Below are positions 14,114 to 25,619 of a DNA stretch of 64,000 bases, piece by piece. Location: contig CM065298.1 in assembly GCA_032871835.1 (NCBI GenBank), positions 98,207,891-98,271,890 on the forward strand, written 5' to 3'. How positions within the stretch are numbered: the stretch's first letter is position 1; every line of letters starts with the position of its first letter. The position numbers and the translations under genes are program-made. Below the pieces are notes generated by a model. The model saw only the letters and a list, made by a program, of their open reading frames with translations, searched no databases and was not told the DNA's origin. This DNA is from Dipteronia dyeriana (taxonomy: Eukaryota; Streptophyta; Magnoliopsida; Sapindales; Sapindaceae).

Positions 14114-14280
14114 ATATTTCTACAAAACCAAACCCATTTAGTGTTATTTCCTCCTATTCTCTCTCTATATATAATTAAACCACCGATGTATATTTATCCT
14201 CGTTTTGAAAAGTACTAAAAGTCATTTGGACGTTATTCTGATAAAATAATTTATAAAACTTTAATTAACAACTAGACACA

Positions 14281-14545
14281 TAACCTGTAATAACATAGCA
14301 ATACACACACGCTACAAGTATGGATATTCAGTTTTAAGTGATGGAGAATTGGTCACAATTTCACATATAAAATTGCATTGAAAGATAATATTGATTGATT
14401 TATTTAAAATCAGCAGTTGACATTCGAAACTTCGGTATACTTGACTGGTGTCTGTCTTTCAATAATCTGATTAATTAATTCAATCTTACTTCGAAAATAT
14501 TTATATTCAGTATTTAAGTACTAGTACTACATGCATTTTAATTAA
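14281..14545. repeat. Diverged third copy of the 19-kb / 31-kb locus
   Basis: Blocks such as AATAACATAGCAATACACACACG, GATGGAGAATTGGTCACAATT, GTTGACATTCGAAACTT and GTCTTTCAATAATCTG align in the same order with 19260-19410 plus 21995-22090 and with 31790-32060. The copy is short and diverged, and ends before the LTR element. Confidence 0.55.
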
Positions 14546-14961
14546 TATATAATTTAGGGGGAAAAATGTAACAACCTTGCAGCTTGGATGTCATTTTTAG
14601 CTTCATGATTTTCTAATTATTACTCTAATTATGCTAGGTAGAATATCCATTGGTCATCTTCATGGAATACTGTTTTGGAAAACTTTTTATTTGTCCAATT
14701 TTTAAGTAATTTCTTTATATTGATGTCGTGGTTGATATATGTATATCGATAGGTCTGTCAGATATTTAATAAGTTAAATAAAAAAAAAAAATCCAGCAGT
14801 AACTTTTTTTTTTTTTTTTTTTTTCTATATTTATTGAAAGGCAAACGAACTTGCATCACCAGTGTCAATTTTATTCTCGATAAATAGTCAACTTTGCTGT
14901 ACAAAAATAAGGTAAAATAAAATAAAATAAAATAAAATACTAAATAGGTGAACAAACTTTA
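14546..14961. other. AT-rich spacer with homopolymers
   Basis: Holds a poly-A/poly-T zone (about 14777-14824) and an (AAAAT)n run near 14910-14940. No gene seen. Confidence 0.5.
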
Positions 14962-17908
14962 TGTTGGAGAATTTTCGGAACCGATGATCGCGGAATCGTC
15001 GTGCCTAATATATACCCATTAGTCCATAAGTCATAGCAATTAATAACGTCAATAACAGAAAAATAGATGAGAGAAAATAAACCAATCACAACACAAGATT
15101 TAAGAGGAAAAATCAAAATCGTGTAAAAAAACCACGGACCGTCAGGACGACAGAGAAAATTCTACTATATGATAAATTGTTACAACCATATATTCTAGGA
15201 TTCTCTCTCACACCCAAACCCCACACCACACTCACAAGATCCTCATCAAGAACCCCACAATATCCCCTATGTCTCCCCTGAATATCACCAACGGATCTCT
15301 TACTTGATCCATTGATATTCCCTTAGATCCCTCCCCGGATATTCCCACGGGTCTCTCACCCGGATCTCTCTACTACTCTCTGATGTTACATGTTCTTTTT
15401 TCTCCACACAAAATAACCTAGATACAAGGTCTATTTATACTAATTACAGAGAATTTAACATAAGAGGAAATCCTACTCATAAACGTACAAGACTTACTTG
15501 TTCCACATAAATACTATTTCCTATTTATGACAAGTCTTCTTGTTACAGGACTTTCCTATTCTTCATGAAGACAAACTCTTTCCTTTTCTGATTAGCACAA
15601 GAACTTCCAGAAGAAAACACTTTCCTATTTCCACGCGCAACATTCCTTTTTGGGTAAAATACGTTGTTCCCACAGTCTAGGTCGCGGTGTGCACCCCGCT
15701 TCCTATGCCGCGAAAAGCCACTGTCAACTATCGCTCTCTGTGCCGCGGTGCATGCCATTACCTTCGCCGCAGTCCTCGCTGCGCTTGATCGCCTGGACAC
15801 GACCGATCTCAGTGCCGCGGTCTAGGCGCCTGTCTGCACTGCGGAACCCACCAGACTTCGTTTTTCCAGTTCTTCTTCTTCTTCTTCATCTTCAAACCTC
15901 CCTCAAACACCATCTTCAACTTCCAAACGTTATCCCACGTCTCCAGGAAGTTCCACATCAATTGAGTATTGTTTGGTTAACATTGGGTTCACTTGAGAAT
16001 ACGAACCAAAACCTAACAATTCTCCCATTTGGCTTGAATTCTCAAGACCTTTGTCCACAGCCACGATTCTCATCACCAAGAATCAACATACCCCACTACA
16101 AGGTATAACCACTTAGGAACGAACCATCATAATATTTTTTTCTTTTTTCCTTTTGCTTTGTGTTCGTTGTTCTGGCACCATGTCGAAAAATAATCTGTTG
16201 AAATTGTGGTGCAACTCCTCATGTCAGATTACTAGGGAGTTCGTCAGCCATCGACATCCTTGTCCACCATACACCTAGCATCACTTTCTGACCAATGCTT
16301 TGTGCACAATTATGGACCACTAGCAGCAACATATCCTCTTCCATGGCCAGTGGGGAAAACTGCCAAAAGGATAAACCTGTCCTTACATCACCCAACCCTG
16401 TGAAAGACCTTCCGTCCTTGCATCACATACCTGGTGAAAGACTTGCTACTAGAACGGGGAGTGCTTTGCCGGATAAGCCCTACACTATAATCAGAGACTT
16501 CGAGCGTTCTATTTTTTTTATATATTCAATTAGCGCATTGTGTAACCCAGATTGAATCTCCATGACTTGTACCTGTCACCACAAGCCAAAAAAAAAAAAA
16601 AAAGTTCTCCTCCATCTCTATTTTTTCTTTTCATCAAACCCACCGAGTTCGAAACCGCTTTCAAAACGTATCTCCTTTGCTAAACCATACTAGGCAATCA
16701 TCATCATCATCATCTCAATACCACCAAGTCCTCCATACGATCTCATGTAAAGACTTGTAAAAAACACCATCGCCGAACCAAGCTACCAAGTCCTCCATAC
16801 GACATACCGTAAAGACTTGAAATCGCCATCGTCAACCAAGGCTCTGATACCAATTGTTGGAGAATTTTCGAAACCGATGATCGCTGAATCGTCGTGCCTA
16901 ATATATGCCCATAACTCATAGCAATTAATAACGTCAATAGCAGAAAAATAGATGAGAGAAAATAAACCAATCACAACACAAGATTTAAGTGGAAAACCCA
17001 AATCGGATAAAAAAACCACGGGTCGTTAGGACGACAAAGAAAATTCCACTATATGATAAATTGTTACAACCATATATTCTAGGATTCTCTCTCACACCCA
17101 AACCCCACACCGCACTCACAAGATCCTCATCAAGAACCCCACAATATCCCCTAGGTCTCCCCTGAATATCACCCACTGATCTCTTACTTGATCCACTGAT
17201 ATTCTCTTAGATCCCTCCCCGGTTATTCCCACGGGTCTCTCACCCGGATCTCTCTACTACTCTCTGATGTTACATGGTGTTCTTTTTTCTCCACATAAAA
17301 TAACCTAGATACAAGATCTATTTATACTAATTACAGAGAATTTAACATAAGAGGAAATCTTACTCCTAAACGTATAAGACTTACTTGTTCCACATAAATA
17401 CTGTTTCCTATTTATGACAAGTCTTCTTGTTACAGGACTTTCCTACTCTTCATGAAGACAAACTCTTTCCTTTTTTGATTAGCACAAGAACTTCCAGAAG
17501 AAAACACTTTCCTATTTCCACGCGCAACATTCCTCTTTGAGTAAAATACGTTGTTCCCGCGGTCTAGGTCGCGGTGTGCACCTAGCTTCCTATACAGTGA
17601 AAAGCCACTGCCAACTACCGCTCTCTGTGCTGTGGTCCATGCCATTACCTCTACCGCGGTCCATGCCCCGCTTGATCGCCTGGACACGACCGCTCTCTGT
17701 GCCGAGGTCTAGAAGCCTATTTGCACAGCGGTCTACGTCGAGAAACCCACCAGACTTTGTTTCTTCAATTCTTCTTCATCTTCAAACCTCCCTCAAACAC
17801 CATCTTCAACTTCCAAATGTTATCCCGCGTCTCCAGGAAGTTCCACATCAATTGAGTCTTATTTGGTTAACATTGGGTTCACTTGAGAATACGAACCAAA
17901 ACCTAACA
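14962..17908 (-). mobile_element. Non-autonomous LTR retrotransposon (LARD/TRIM-like)
   Basis: Two closely similar ~1.05-kb LTRs (14962-16018 and 16855-17908) start TGTTGGAGAATTTTCG and end ACCTAACA on the plus strand. On the minus strand the primer-binding site TGGTATCAGAGCC (16840-16852) lies next to the right LTR, and a polypurine tract (CAAATGGGAGAAT) lies next to the left LTR. The element therefore reads right to left. The 836-bp interior encodes no gag, protease, integrase or RT, so movement would need helper proteins. The flanks CTTTA and CTTCA match at 4 of 5 positions. Confidence 0.88.
16840..16852 (-). other. Primer-binding site (initiator tRNA-Met type)
   Basis: The minus strand reads TGGTATCAGAGCC two bases from the right LTR. 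This is the usual plant retroelement site complementary to the 3' end of initiator tRNA-Met. It fixes the element's orientation. Confidence 0.85.
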
Positions 17909-17989
17909 CTTCATTCCATATCTAGTAATTAACAACAGAATTTACAACAAACAAACATAAATTAATGGTAATTTTAATTCTATGCGGAC

Positions 17990-18748
17990 ATATAAGGGGT
18001 TGTTTGTTTTTTCCACTTAAAACTTAATGGGTCTGAATCATAATTATTAATTTGTTTTGTTTGTTTTCTTAAGTGGTCAAACAACTTAAAAATCCTGAAA
18101 AGCAACTTAAAATAAAAAGTAAAATATCCTGACTTTTAACTTAATTGTAAATCACTGAATCAATCTAAAATCTTTTCTACCGATACTATTCCCCCATATA
18201 TAACATATTTCCAATTTCATCAAAATTACATATGGTATAGAAATCTTTATTTTAATATATTGCTTATTTTAAATAGCTTTAAAAATAAAAAAGAACCCAA
18301 ATAAAAAAGAACTCTAATCATTGTTCATATTGGTGTTTAATATCAATACTTTATTATGATATTATGGTGATATATATATATATTAGAGTGTTTTGTATGA
18401 GTTTTCCTGATCTTCTTTTTATTTTTTGAAAAAAAAAACTTTTCTTTTCTTAGAAAAATGAAGTTTGTTTGTAATCAAAGATGAAGATCATGATCATATG
18501 TGTTCATATATAATTATTATTTTTGGATTGTTTTTATTCCATATTATATGTATAATTGTTTAACATAGGTATAAATATAAAATTACTTATATTCAGATAA
18601 TTTTACTTTTAAAAAATAAACATGCTGACAATATATTCAAATATGAGAAAAAAAAATATGTAATTCAGATTCAGATTTCAGTCTCTATTTAGTTATTAAA
18701 AATATTCAGGACTACTCAAGATTCAGACAAAAGACAAATGACCTCTAA
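17990..18748. mobile_element. Probable MITE/TIR element (~0.75 kb)
   Basis: The left end AGGGGTTGTTTGTTTTTTCC with GGGTCTGAATC matches the reverse complement of the right end (AGAGGTCATTTGTCTTTTGTCTGAATC). The related copy at 23360-23400 runs straight from GGTAATTTTAATTCT into AAATAAAATAAAAATATC without it, giving an apparent empty site. Superfamily and exact ends are unresolved. Confidence 0.55.
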
Positions 18749-19149
18749 GTCTTTGTAAATAAAATAAAATAAAATAAAAATATCAGGACGATCTAATGCA
18801 GGATAAACGTCAAACGATGTCGTATTTTAGTCTATAATATATCATTAAAACCCCCATGATGTGCTTCAGTTTTCCCAAATTATGTTAACCACCAATTTTT
18901 TTTTTCCTTTAAGACAGTATTTCGGCTAAATAACTTTTAGTAGAGATTTCCATTTTATGTTGATTTGTTTTGTTGCGGTGGTTATGAAAAGTTGGTCGAT
19001 AATTTAAATTTATCCTTTTAGGTAAATTTCAAGATTTTCCTTAGGTTTTGTTTCTTTGATTGTCAATTATTATTATTATTAATAGAATTGAACTACTGTG
19101 GCAACTTCTTGTGGTGCATTTGATTATTCTATAGGTTTCACTTTGTTAG

Positions 19150-19275
19150 GATCCGAAAAACTAACTTTTTAAAACTATGGTAGAAATCTCTTTTAATTCG
19201 TATGTGTCTCTCATTTATCATGCCGGCTGACAGAGAAGATCCAAGAGTCATATTCAGTGCCATCAAACGATCAAG
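19150..19275 (-). pseudogene. Gene-start relic conserved in copy 1 (possible G-type lectin receptor kinase)
   Basis: The minus-strand frame contains NMTLGSSLSAG, then RDFYHSFKK after about eleven residues. Copy 2 (31674-31770) keeps NMTLRSSQSAG and SDFYYSFK in the same frame. NITLGSSLSA followed by an SPSGDFAFGF-type block is typical of the mature N-terminus of G-type lectin (LECRK-like) receptor kinases. No lectin, EGF/PAN or kinase domain follows, so at most this is a 5' relic. The assignment rests on a short match and is tentative. Confidence 0.25.
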
Positions 19276-19418
19276 CACGTACAAATACAATAACGTAGTA
19301 TAATACATACACGTATGTATGTATAATGGTGAAATTGCCACGTACAATTGCACATATCCGATAGCATTGAAATATTTATTATTGATAATTTGTTTGTTGC
19401 GATTTTTTAATTTATTAA

Positions 19419-21588
19419 GGAATATTATCATTTGAATCTTTATATATATATTTTTAAATTATTTATTTTTTACTCATTTATTTATTTTTCATTGAATTGA
19501 TCTCTATATTTTTAAAGACTACTCAATTTGTCTCTCAGACCAGAATTTTGAAAGTCAACCATCACAAAATACTAAATGATATTTTTACCCTTGAATTTAA
19601 AATCAAAATAAAATAAAAGGAAGCTTTTATTTTCTTAATTATATTTATAATTATAAATTAATTTTTAAAAAATGACAAAGGAAACAAATATAAAATTTAT
19701 TTTCTTAATTTTTTTTGTCACCTAATCATCAAAATTAAGATCCAGTGGAGATCCAATCTGGGATCACACCAAATCTTAATTATATATATAAATTCAACAA
19801 CATTCATATATCACTATTTTGACTTCTGAGTTTGATTTGAATCTGATGTTGTGTTGTTGAAATTTGTTTGTCCTCCTATAGAATTGCTACATCCTTTCAC
19901 TGTCTCAATGCCAACTTTTATTATTAGCCGGAATATTGTTGACCCTCCTTGAACCATTTTCATTAATATGACTGCACTTCTGGTTATCTTCCATGATCAC
20001 TTTGTTATTAGCAGAGGCAAGAGCCACATCGGGAAGAGGTTGTAAAGTTGGACTCTAGCATGAGTTTCAGACGCCGCCGAACACAAATTCATTGAACACA
20101 GAAATCTCCCCAGCCAAAATCATCCAAACATACAACCACCACGTCCAAAATCCAAACCCCAACTCTAATCTCGTCCTACAAACCAAACTCACAGCTCCGA
20201 ATCAAAGAAATAAAGTAGACTCGTATAACTATTTTGACTAAAACCCAACAAAAAGAAGAAGATCTACAATGAACAATCATATAGTTCAAGAAATTGAGAC
20301 ATACCAATATCACAATTTCGAGCAAAAAACCATTAGAATGACAAAGATCTAACAAAACAAACAATAAAATTCATGGGGCGACTAGGGTTGGTGGGGCTCG
20401 ATTTGGTGATGGTTGGGCGGTTAGGGTTTGGTGTGGCAGGTTATGGGGTGGATTTTATGAAAAAAGATGAAGTTTGGTGTGGCAGGTTAGGGTTTGGTGA
20501 GATTGGGTTTGGTGTTTGAGTGGTGGTGGTTGGGTTTGGATCTGGAGGCGACGGGTTTTATGGAGAAGATGAAGTTTGGTCTGGAAGATGAAGAAAATTG
20601 TTGTCCTGTAAGCGTTTTTCAATTACTGTTTTTCGATAAGAAAAATAAAAATGAAAACAGTGTTTTTGGTTTTAGTTTCAAAATCCAAAAACGCGTTTGG
20701 TAATATATATTGAAAGCTGTATTTTAAAAATGAAAACGAAAAAAACTCGTCTGGTAGGTTATCCGAAAACTATCAAAAATTGAAATATCAATTTTTACAT
20801 TTTGTTTAATATTATAACAATTATAAATTGATTGATTAGATAATTAACCAATATAATTTTTACATTGTAATTTAAAAATTAAACAAAAGTACCACTTTAC
20901 CAATTACTTAAAAAAACATATCAACCAATCAATTAATCAAAATTAAACTCTTAAATCATAAATAAGTATTCATTTTAATAAATATAAATAACAATAAAAA
21001 ATATAATAAAAAAATAAATAAAGAAGAAAAAGGAAGAGACAACCAGATCGAAGAAGAAGAAGACAGAGAAAAAGAAGAAAAAGAAAAAGAAGAAGAAGAA
21101 AGGAAATGAAGGGCAGATCAAGTGATCAGCTGAAGAAGGAGAAGAAGAAGAAGAAGAAGAGATCGATGACAAAGAAGAGCAGATCGACGGTGAAGAGCAT
21201 ATCGGTTGTCCTCCGGCGTTGGAGCCAGATCGATGTCGCTCACCTCCTCCGGCGTTGGGTACTCCAAGAAGAAGAAGTCTGGAAGAAGAAAAAGAAGTAG
21301 GAGAAGAAGAAGAGAAGTAGATGAAGAACATTGACGACGACATCATCAAAGAAGAAGAAGAAAAGTGTATATATACATAAAGTGATAAACAAATGAAAAA
21401 CATCTAAAACTTGTTTTCCAAAATTTTCAATTATAAACAATTTTTTTTTTCTTTTTTTTTTGTTTTTTATAAATAAAATAAAAAACGGTTAATGAATGCT
21501 AATTCGAAATCGTTTTTAGAAAAAAAAAACAAAAAGGGTTTGAAAAACAACTGCAGAATGAGACCTTAAGTTTTTTTTAAGGTGGATT

Positions 21589-21623
<35 letters not shown>

Positions 21624-21959
21624 GGTCTGGAAGATGAAGATTAGGGTTTTTTATTAGGTGCCTAATAAAAAAAATTCTATAACTTTAATTTTTTTGTTTT
21701 TTTAAATTTTTTATTTTCATTTGATTTAAATTTAATTTTTAATATATATATCTATCTATTTATTTGTGTGCTGACAAGTGGCATATCATTGTTTAAAGAT
21801 AAAATACCCTTAGAACCGTTTAATTTGACTAACGGTTGACTCATAGAAGAATGAAATTGAATCGTTTTTGAAAATATAGAGACTAATCCAGTGAAAAATG
21901 AATAAATGAGTAAAAACAGATAATTTTAAAAAATATAGGGACTCAAAGGATAATATCCC
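19419..21959. mobile_element. Long-TIR DNA transposon, probable non-autonomous MULE (2541 bp)
   Basis: The left end GGAATATTATCATTTGAATC pairs with the reverse complement of the right end GGGATATTATCCTTTGAGTC, and similarity continues for ~190 bp (both arms include ACTCATTTATT and TCTCTATATTTT). TTTATTA flanks both sides, one base from each end. Copy 2 at ~31920 lacks the element and gives the empty site. The interior (19980-20590) looks like possible captured gene sequence, and copy B of the 7.9-kb element is nested in it. No transposase. Confidence 0.7.
20604..21566 (-). mobile_element. Non-autonomous TIR element, copy B, nested and inverted
   Basis: Homologous to 7948-8732 in reverse orientation. 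The plus strand shows the CGTCTGGTAGGTTAT, TATCAATTTTTACATTTTG and GAAATCGTTTTTAGAAA blocks. The purine tract (GAAGAA repeats, 21025-21370) is expanded relative to copy A. Short open frames over it are low-complexity artefacts. An adjoining (GA)n run lies at 21590-21621. Confidence 0.6.
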
Positions 21960-22423
21960 GTTTATTATATATATAATAAGTTGAGAAAAAAATAGCCGTT
22001 GACATTGAAAGTTTCTAATTACTTGACCTGCGTTGGTGGGTGCTGATTGCTGTATAATCTTTCAATAATCTGGATAATCGATTCAATCTTTTAAAGTATT
22101 AGATATATACTTTAATATAAAAATATATATAGAAGAAAATTAGGTAAGAATTACAATAATAATAATAATAATAATAATAGTAATAATAATAATAATAATA
22201 AATTACAAGTGTCTTGGAGGTAATTTACAATTTTTTTTTCCATCTCATCATTATAGCTAGACCATGTATTTTTTGGAAGCTTTTTATCATTAATAGAATT
22301 CGAATAATTGGTTTGGGAGTCAGTTACCCAATTATCATGCTCGTCAATCTACCAACTTAGTTACACATGTGAGGCGCTTCTCATGATTATATAAGTGTAG
22401 AGATCGAGATCAAAGATTCGATT

Positions 22424-22676
22424 TTTTTTTGGAAATATAACTATTATCGGGATCCGGTATTAATCAGAATCTACAAGAATAATCTGGAATATTATTCACT
22501 ATTGGGGAGAAGTTATATATGGACTACAACTCTCATAACATGAGAGAGGGCTGCTCCCACAAACCGGGAGAAAACTTCTCACATGTGCTTATAAAATACG
22601 TAAGGTAGAACTCGAACTCCTAACCACTATGTGTGGAAAGATGGTGTACAACCATATCTACTAAAATGTGATGTGC
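22424..22676 (-). mobile_element. SINE-like repeat, minus-strand copy in locus copy 1
   Basis: On the minus strand a TAGTAGATATGGTTGTACACC head, an AGTTCGAGTTC box-B-like site and a TTCTCCCGGTTTGTGGGAGC body match 8822-9062. The same insertion is present in copy 2 (32421-32668), so it predates the locus duplication. Confidence 0.55.
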
Positions 22677-23394
22677 TGATTCGAAATTTAAATCAAGCTC
22701 ATAACTTTGATTTAATCATCAAAGTCATATATCATATGATTAGAAAGGGTCACTTATAAATTTAACCTATTATAAGTTATAATAACTAGGTTAAATTCTT
22801 TTGTGACAGTAATATGAGATCTTTGGAGTAAAAAAAATCAAGGAATACAACCCTAGAGAACGAGGACTTGAAAAACCAACAAGGATGACTTTATCCTCTC
22901 TTTAATAAATTTCCACTCCTTCAATCGAGGTTTATTAAATTAAAAAAGCAACCGCAAATGAAAAAAAAATAATAATGATAAAATCACTGTGGAGATTTTC
23001 TAATGCAATCATAAGCTTGATTTTATTAATAATAATTTAATAACAGTTGATTAATAGCAACACAAAATTTATGTCACTTTGAAGTTTTTTTTGTTTGTTT
23101 TAATATATAGATATTATTATTATTATTATTATTATTACAAAAGTCGATCAACATGAAAAAAAAACATACAACTCAGTAATATTACGAGAGTCGATCAATA
23201 CGAAATAAAACATACAAAAAATCTATATGAAACCAAATGATGACACTAAAACATTACAAGAGTTGATCTACACGAAAAAAACACATACCACTCTATAACA
23301 TTACAAAAGCCGATCCATATAAAAAAAACATACAGAAATATCTGTATTAATATGTCATTAATTAACATAAATAATGGTAATTTTAATTCTTCGA

Positions 23395-23650
23395 TAAATA
23401 AAATAAAAATATCAAAACAATCTAATGTAGGACAAACGACGTCGTATTTGAGTCCAAAGTAAGTCTTTGAAACCCCATGACGTGCCGCAGTTTTCTCAAA
23501 TTTTGTCGTTTCAGCTTTTTATTTATTTATTTATTATTATTTTTTGTGTTTTTGCTTTTAGACAATATTTCGGCTAAATAACTTTTAATAGATATTTCCA
23601 TTTCCAGTAGATTTGTTTTGTTGTATGGGTTCAAAAAATTAATGGTACCT
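23395..23650. repeat. Tandem locus copy 2, left part
   Basis: Aligns with 18760-18985 (AAATATCAAAACAATCTAATG, ACGACGTCGTATTTGAG, CAATATTTCGGCTAAATAAC). The similarity stops where the MULE terminus at ~23654 begins and resumes at ~31670. Confidence 0.7.
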
Positions 23651-24004
23651 TTTTGAGAGGTTGTTATGTAAATATCACTACATTAATAATATATATTTAA
23701 AAGATATCAATTTATGTGTGGAGATCAAAATATTCCATTTGAACGTGTGACTATTTAAGAGAAAAAGTAGAAAGAGAAAAGTGAAGTTATTGAGACCGAT
23801 TGGAAGTGCATCGACGACGAGCATCAACATTTGGAGACTTGAACAGATTATTTACAATTGTTTGAGATAAGATGTTCTATATTTGGTATCGTTTTTGTTT
23901 TAGATAAATTGTTGTGCATGTTTGAATGTTGAATGCATTGGTAGAATATGTTTTGATTTGTCTATCTGAGAATGAATGTAGGAAGATGAGTTTTTGGTGG
24001 TTTT

Positions 24005-25045
24005 CAGATTCGAGCTTTTTAGAAAGAGGGTCGAGTTTTTTTTTTTTTTTTTTGAAATTTAGGTTTAGTTTGAGGAAGATGAGTAATCTGGGTTTCCGAG
24101 ACTTTTTGGTGGAGACCCAAGTTTTTGAAAAGGAAGCCCGAGCTTTTTTAAAAGGAGCCCGAGTATTTTTTTATATTTTTTTAATTTAGCTTTAGTTTAA
24201 GGAAGATGCATATTTTGGGGTTTTGAGACTTTTTGATAGAGATCCGAGCTTTTTTTAAAGGATCCCAAGCTTTTTTTAAAGGAGCTCGAGCTTTTTTTTT
24301 ATTATAAAAAATATGTAGGTTTTTTATGTATCAAGCTTTTTTTCCTATAACCGAGCTTCTTCTTTACACGTTCAAGATTTTTATATTAAATTTCAAGTTT
24401 TTTTGTATATTGTGACTTTTTCCAATTTGTACGAGACTTTTTAGTGAAGACCTGGGCTTTTTAATTGTAGGTTTAGCTCGTATCAAACTTTTTTTCCCTC
24501 TTACCGCGTTTTTTCTACACATGTTCGAGTTTTTTGTATTGAATTTCGAGTTTTTTTTGTATATTGTGGTCTTTTCCATTTTTCACGACTTTTTATTAAA
24601 GGCCAGAGCTTTTTAATTGTAGGTTTAGCTCATATCGAGTTTTTTTCCCTCTTATCGAGCTTTTTCCATACACATTCGAGCTTTTTGTATTGAATTTCGA
24701 GTTTTTTTTGTAAATTGTGATTTTTTCCATTTTTAACGAGACTTTTTATTGAAGTTCTGAGCTTTTGAATTGTAGGTTTAGCTCGTATCAAGTTTTTTTT
24801 CTCTGTAACCGAGCTTTTTATATACACGTTCGAGATTTTTGTATTGAATTTCGAGTTTTTTTTGTATATTATGACTTTTTCCAGATTTTACGAGACTTTG
24901 TATTGAAGGGTTGAGTTTTTTTTTTTTGTATATATTCGAGTTTTTTTTTCATCAAATTGTGCTTTTGTTGTATATATTAGAGTTTTTTATTCTTACATTC
25001 AAAGTTTTTTTATTCGATCCGAGATATTTTATAAAGACTGAACCT
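24005..25045. repeat. Degenerate CGAG-plus-T-run subterminal array
   Basis: About 25-30 irregular copies of CGAGTTTTTT/CGAGCTTTTT separated by 15-30 bp. A higher-order unit of about 120-130 bp is visible from 24300 (Ctt-ACCGAGCTT, ACACGTTCGAG, TTGAATTTCGAG, TGTATATTGTGACTTTTTCC, GAGACTTTTTA, GTAGGTTTAGCTC). The frames in it (23926-24189, 24364-24579, 24630-24827) are low-complexity artefacts. Confidence 0.75.
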
Positions 25046-25109
25046 TGTTTGCAGTTATTTAGGAGGCATTTACAGTAAACTGATGTATATTTTTATTGTG
25101 ATTTTCCAG

Positions 25110-25590
25110 ATGACGAATCAGTTGAAGGAAATGCTTAAAACTCCAGAAGAAGAGTGGTACGAGGGTAAACTCACTCGCCACGACCATTTTGACGCCATTA
25201 GGGTTATAGAATCTAAGGTCTGCTCAAATGTAACTCCATATGATTCTAATAATACCACAACGTGGGTTATTCCTGGAGCAGATTCATACTCGTTGGTATA
25301 GGTGAAAGTAGGAACTTGGTAGAAAAAGAATCCACGAGCATGATATATAAAGTGTAATTTTTTCCTATCAAAAAGGATTTGAAAAGACTAGGTAATCATT
25401 TTACAATGCGGCGGAACTTCGAGAGAAAGGTAAAAAGGTCTAATAAAACAACGTTATATCTGGTTTGTTTGATGGACAACTGTACGTGGATGAAACTAAA
25501 TCTGGTGCACTGGAACTAAATCTCTATACACGTCTTGCACGTCTTTTCGTAGGGACAGTTTATAAAAATGACTACACGCTACTTAATGAG
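25110..25590 (+). pseudogene. Ulp1-type ORF start joined to a MuDR transposase fragment
   Basis: It begins MTNQLKEMLKTPEEEWYEG with HDHFDAI, the same start as the Ulp1-like gene at 53351 (LTSRLKELLKTAERDW). After about 40 residues it changes to transposase N-terminal sequence: VTPYDSNNTTTWVIPGADSY, then in shifted frames NHFTMRRNFERKVK and LVCLMDNCTW, matching the minus-strand transposase at 58750-59010. Two genes that lie far apart on opposite strands in the 52-kb element are joined here on one strand. Stops and frameshifts make it non-functional. Confidence 0.65.
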
Positions 25591-25619
25591 TGATTAAATG
25601 GGTAAATATTACACGCTTG

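Larger units (their letters stand above)
11465..14128. mobile_element. Inverted-repeat element invaded by an LTR and a MITE
   Basis: The left end (GTGGAGAAGTCATCAAGTTA, then a CTTTTTAAATTTCTTTCTTACTC tract) matches the reverse complement of the right end near 14113-14128 (GTAGAAATATCATCCGGTTA, then CTTTTTAAATTTCTTTCTCTC). A GACCTCCATT/AATGGAGGTC series and AATAAGTCT motifs follow inside both arms. The left arm is broken by the LTR-like insert at 11592-12837 and the interior by the MITE at 13010-13250. No coding capacity or clear target duplication was seen. Confidence 0.5.
18749..23394. repeat. Tandem locus copy 1 (interrupted at 19419-21959)
   Basis: The 18749-19418 and 21960-23394 parts are colinear with copy 2 (23395-23650 plus 31670-33340). 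Shared blocks include ATTTCGGCTAAATAACTTTTA, the GCCGGCTGAC region, GTTGACATTGAAAGTTTC, an (AAT)n run, a SINE-like copy and a closing CATAAGCTTGATTTTA block. No intact gene is present. A short minus-strand frame near 19250 is conserved in both copies. Confidence 0.75.

Noticed and set aside
15543..17932. Paired 85-152 aa frames repeated at 15.6 and 17.5 kb
   Set aside because: They lie inside the two LTRs of the non-autonomous retrotransposon and are duplicated because the LTRs are. No retroviral-type domain is present.
20975..21440. Serine/phenylalanine-rich and lysine-rich proteins on either strand
   Set aside because: They are translations of GAA/TTC low-complexity sequence in the core of a non-autonomous element.
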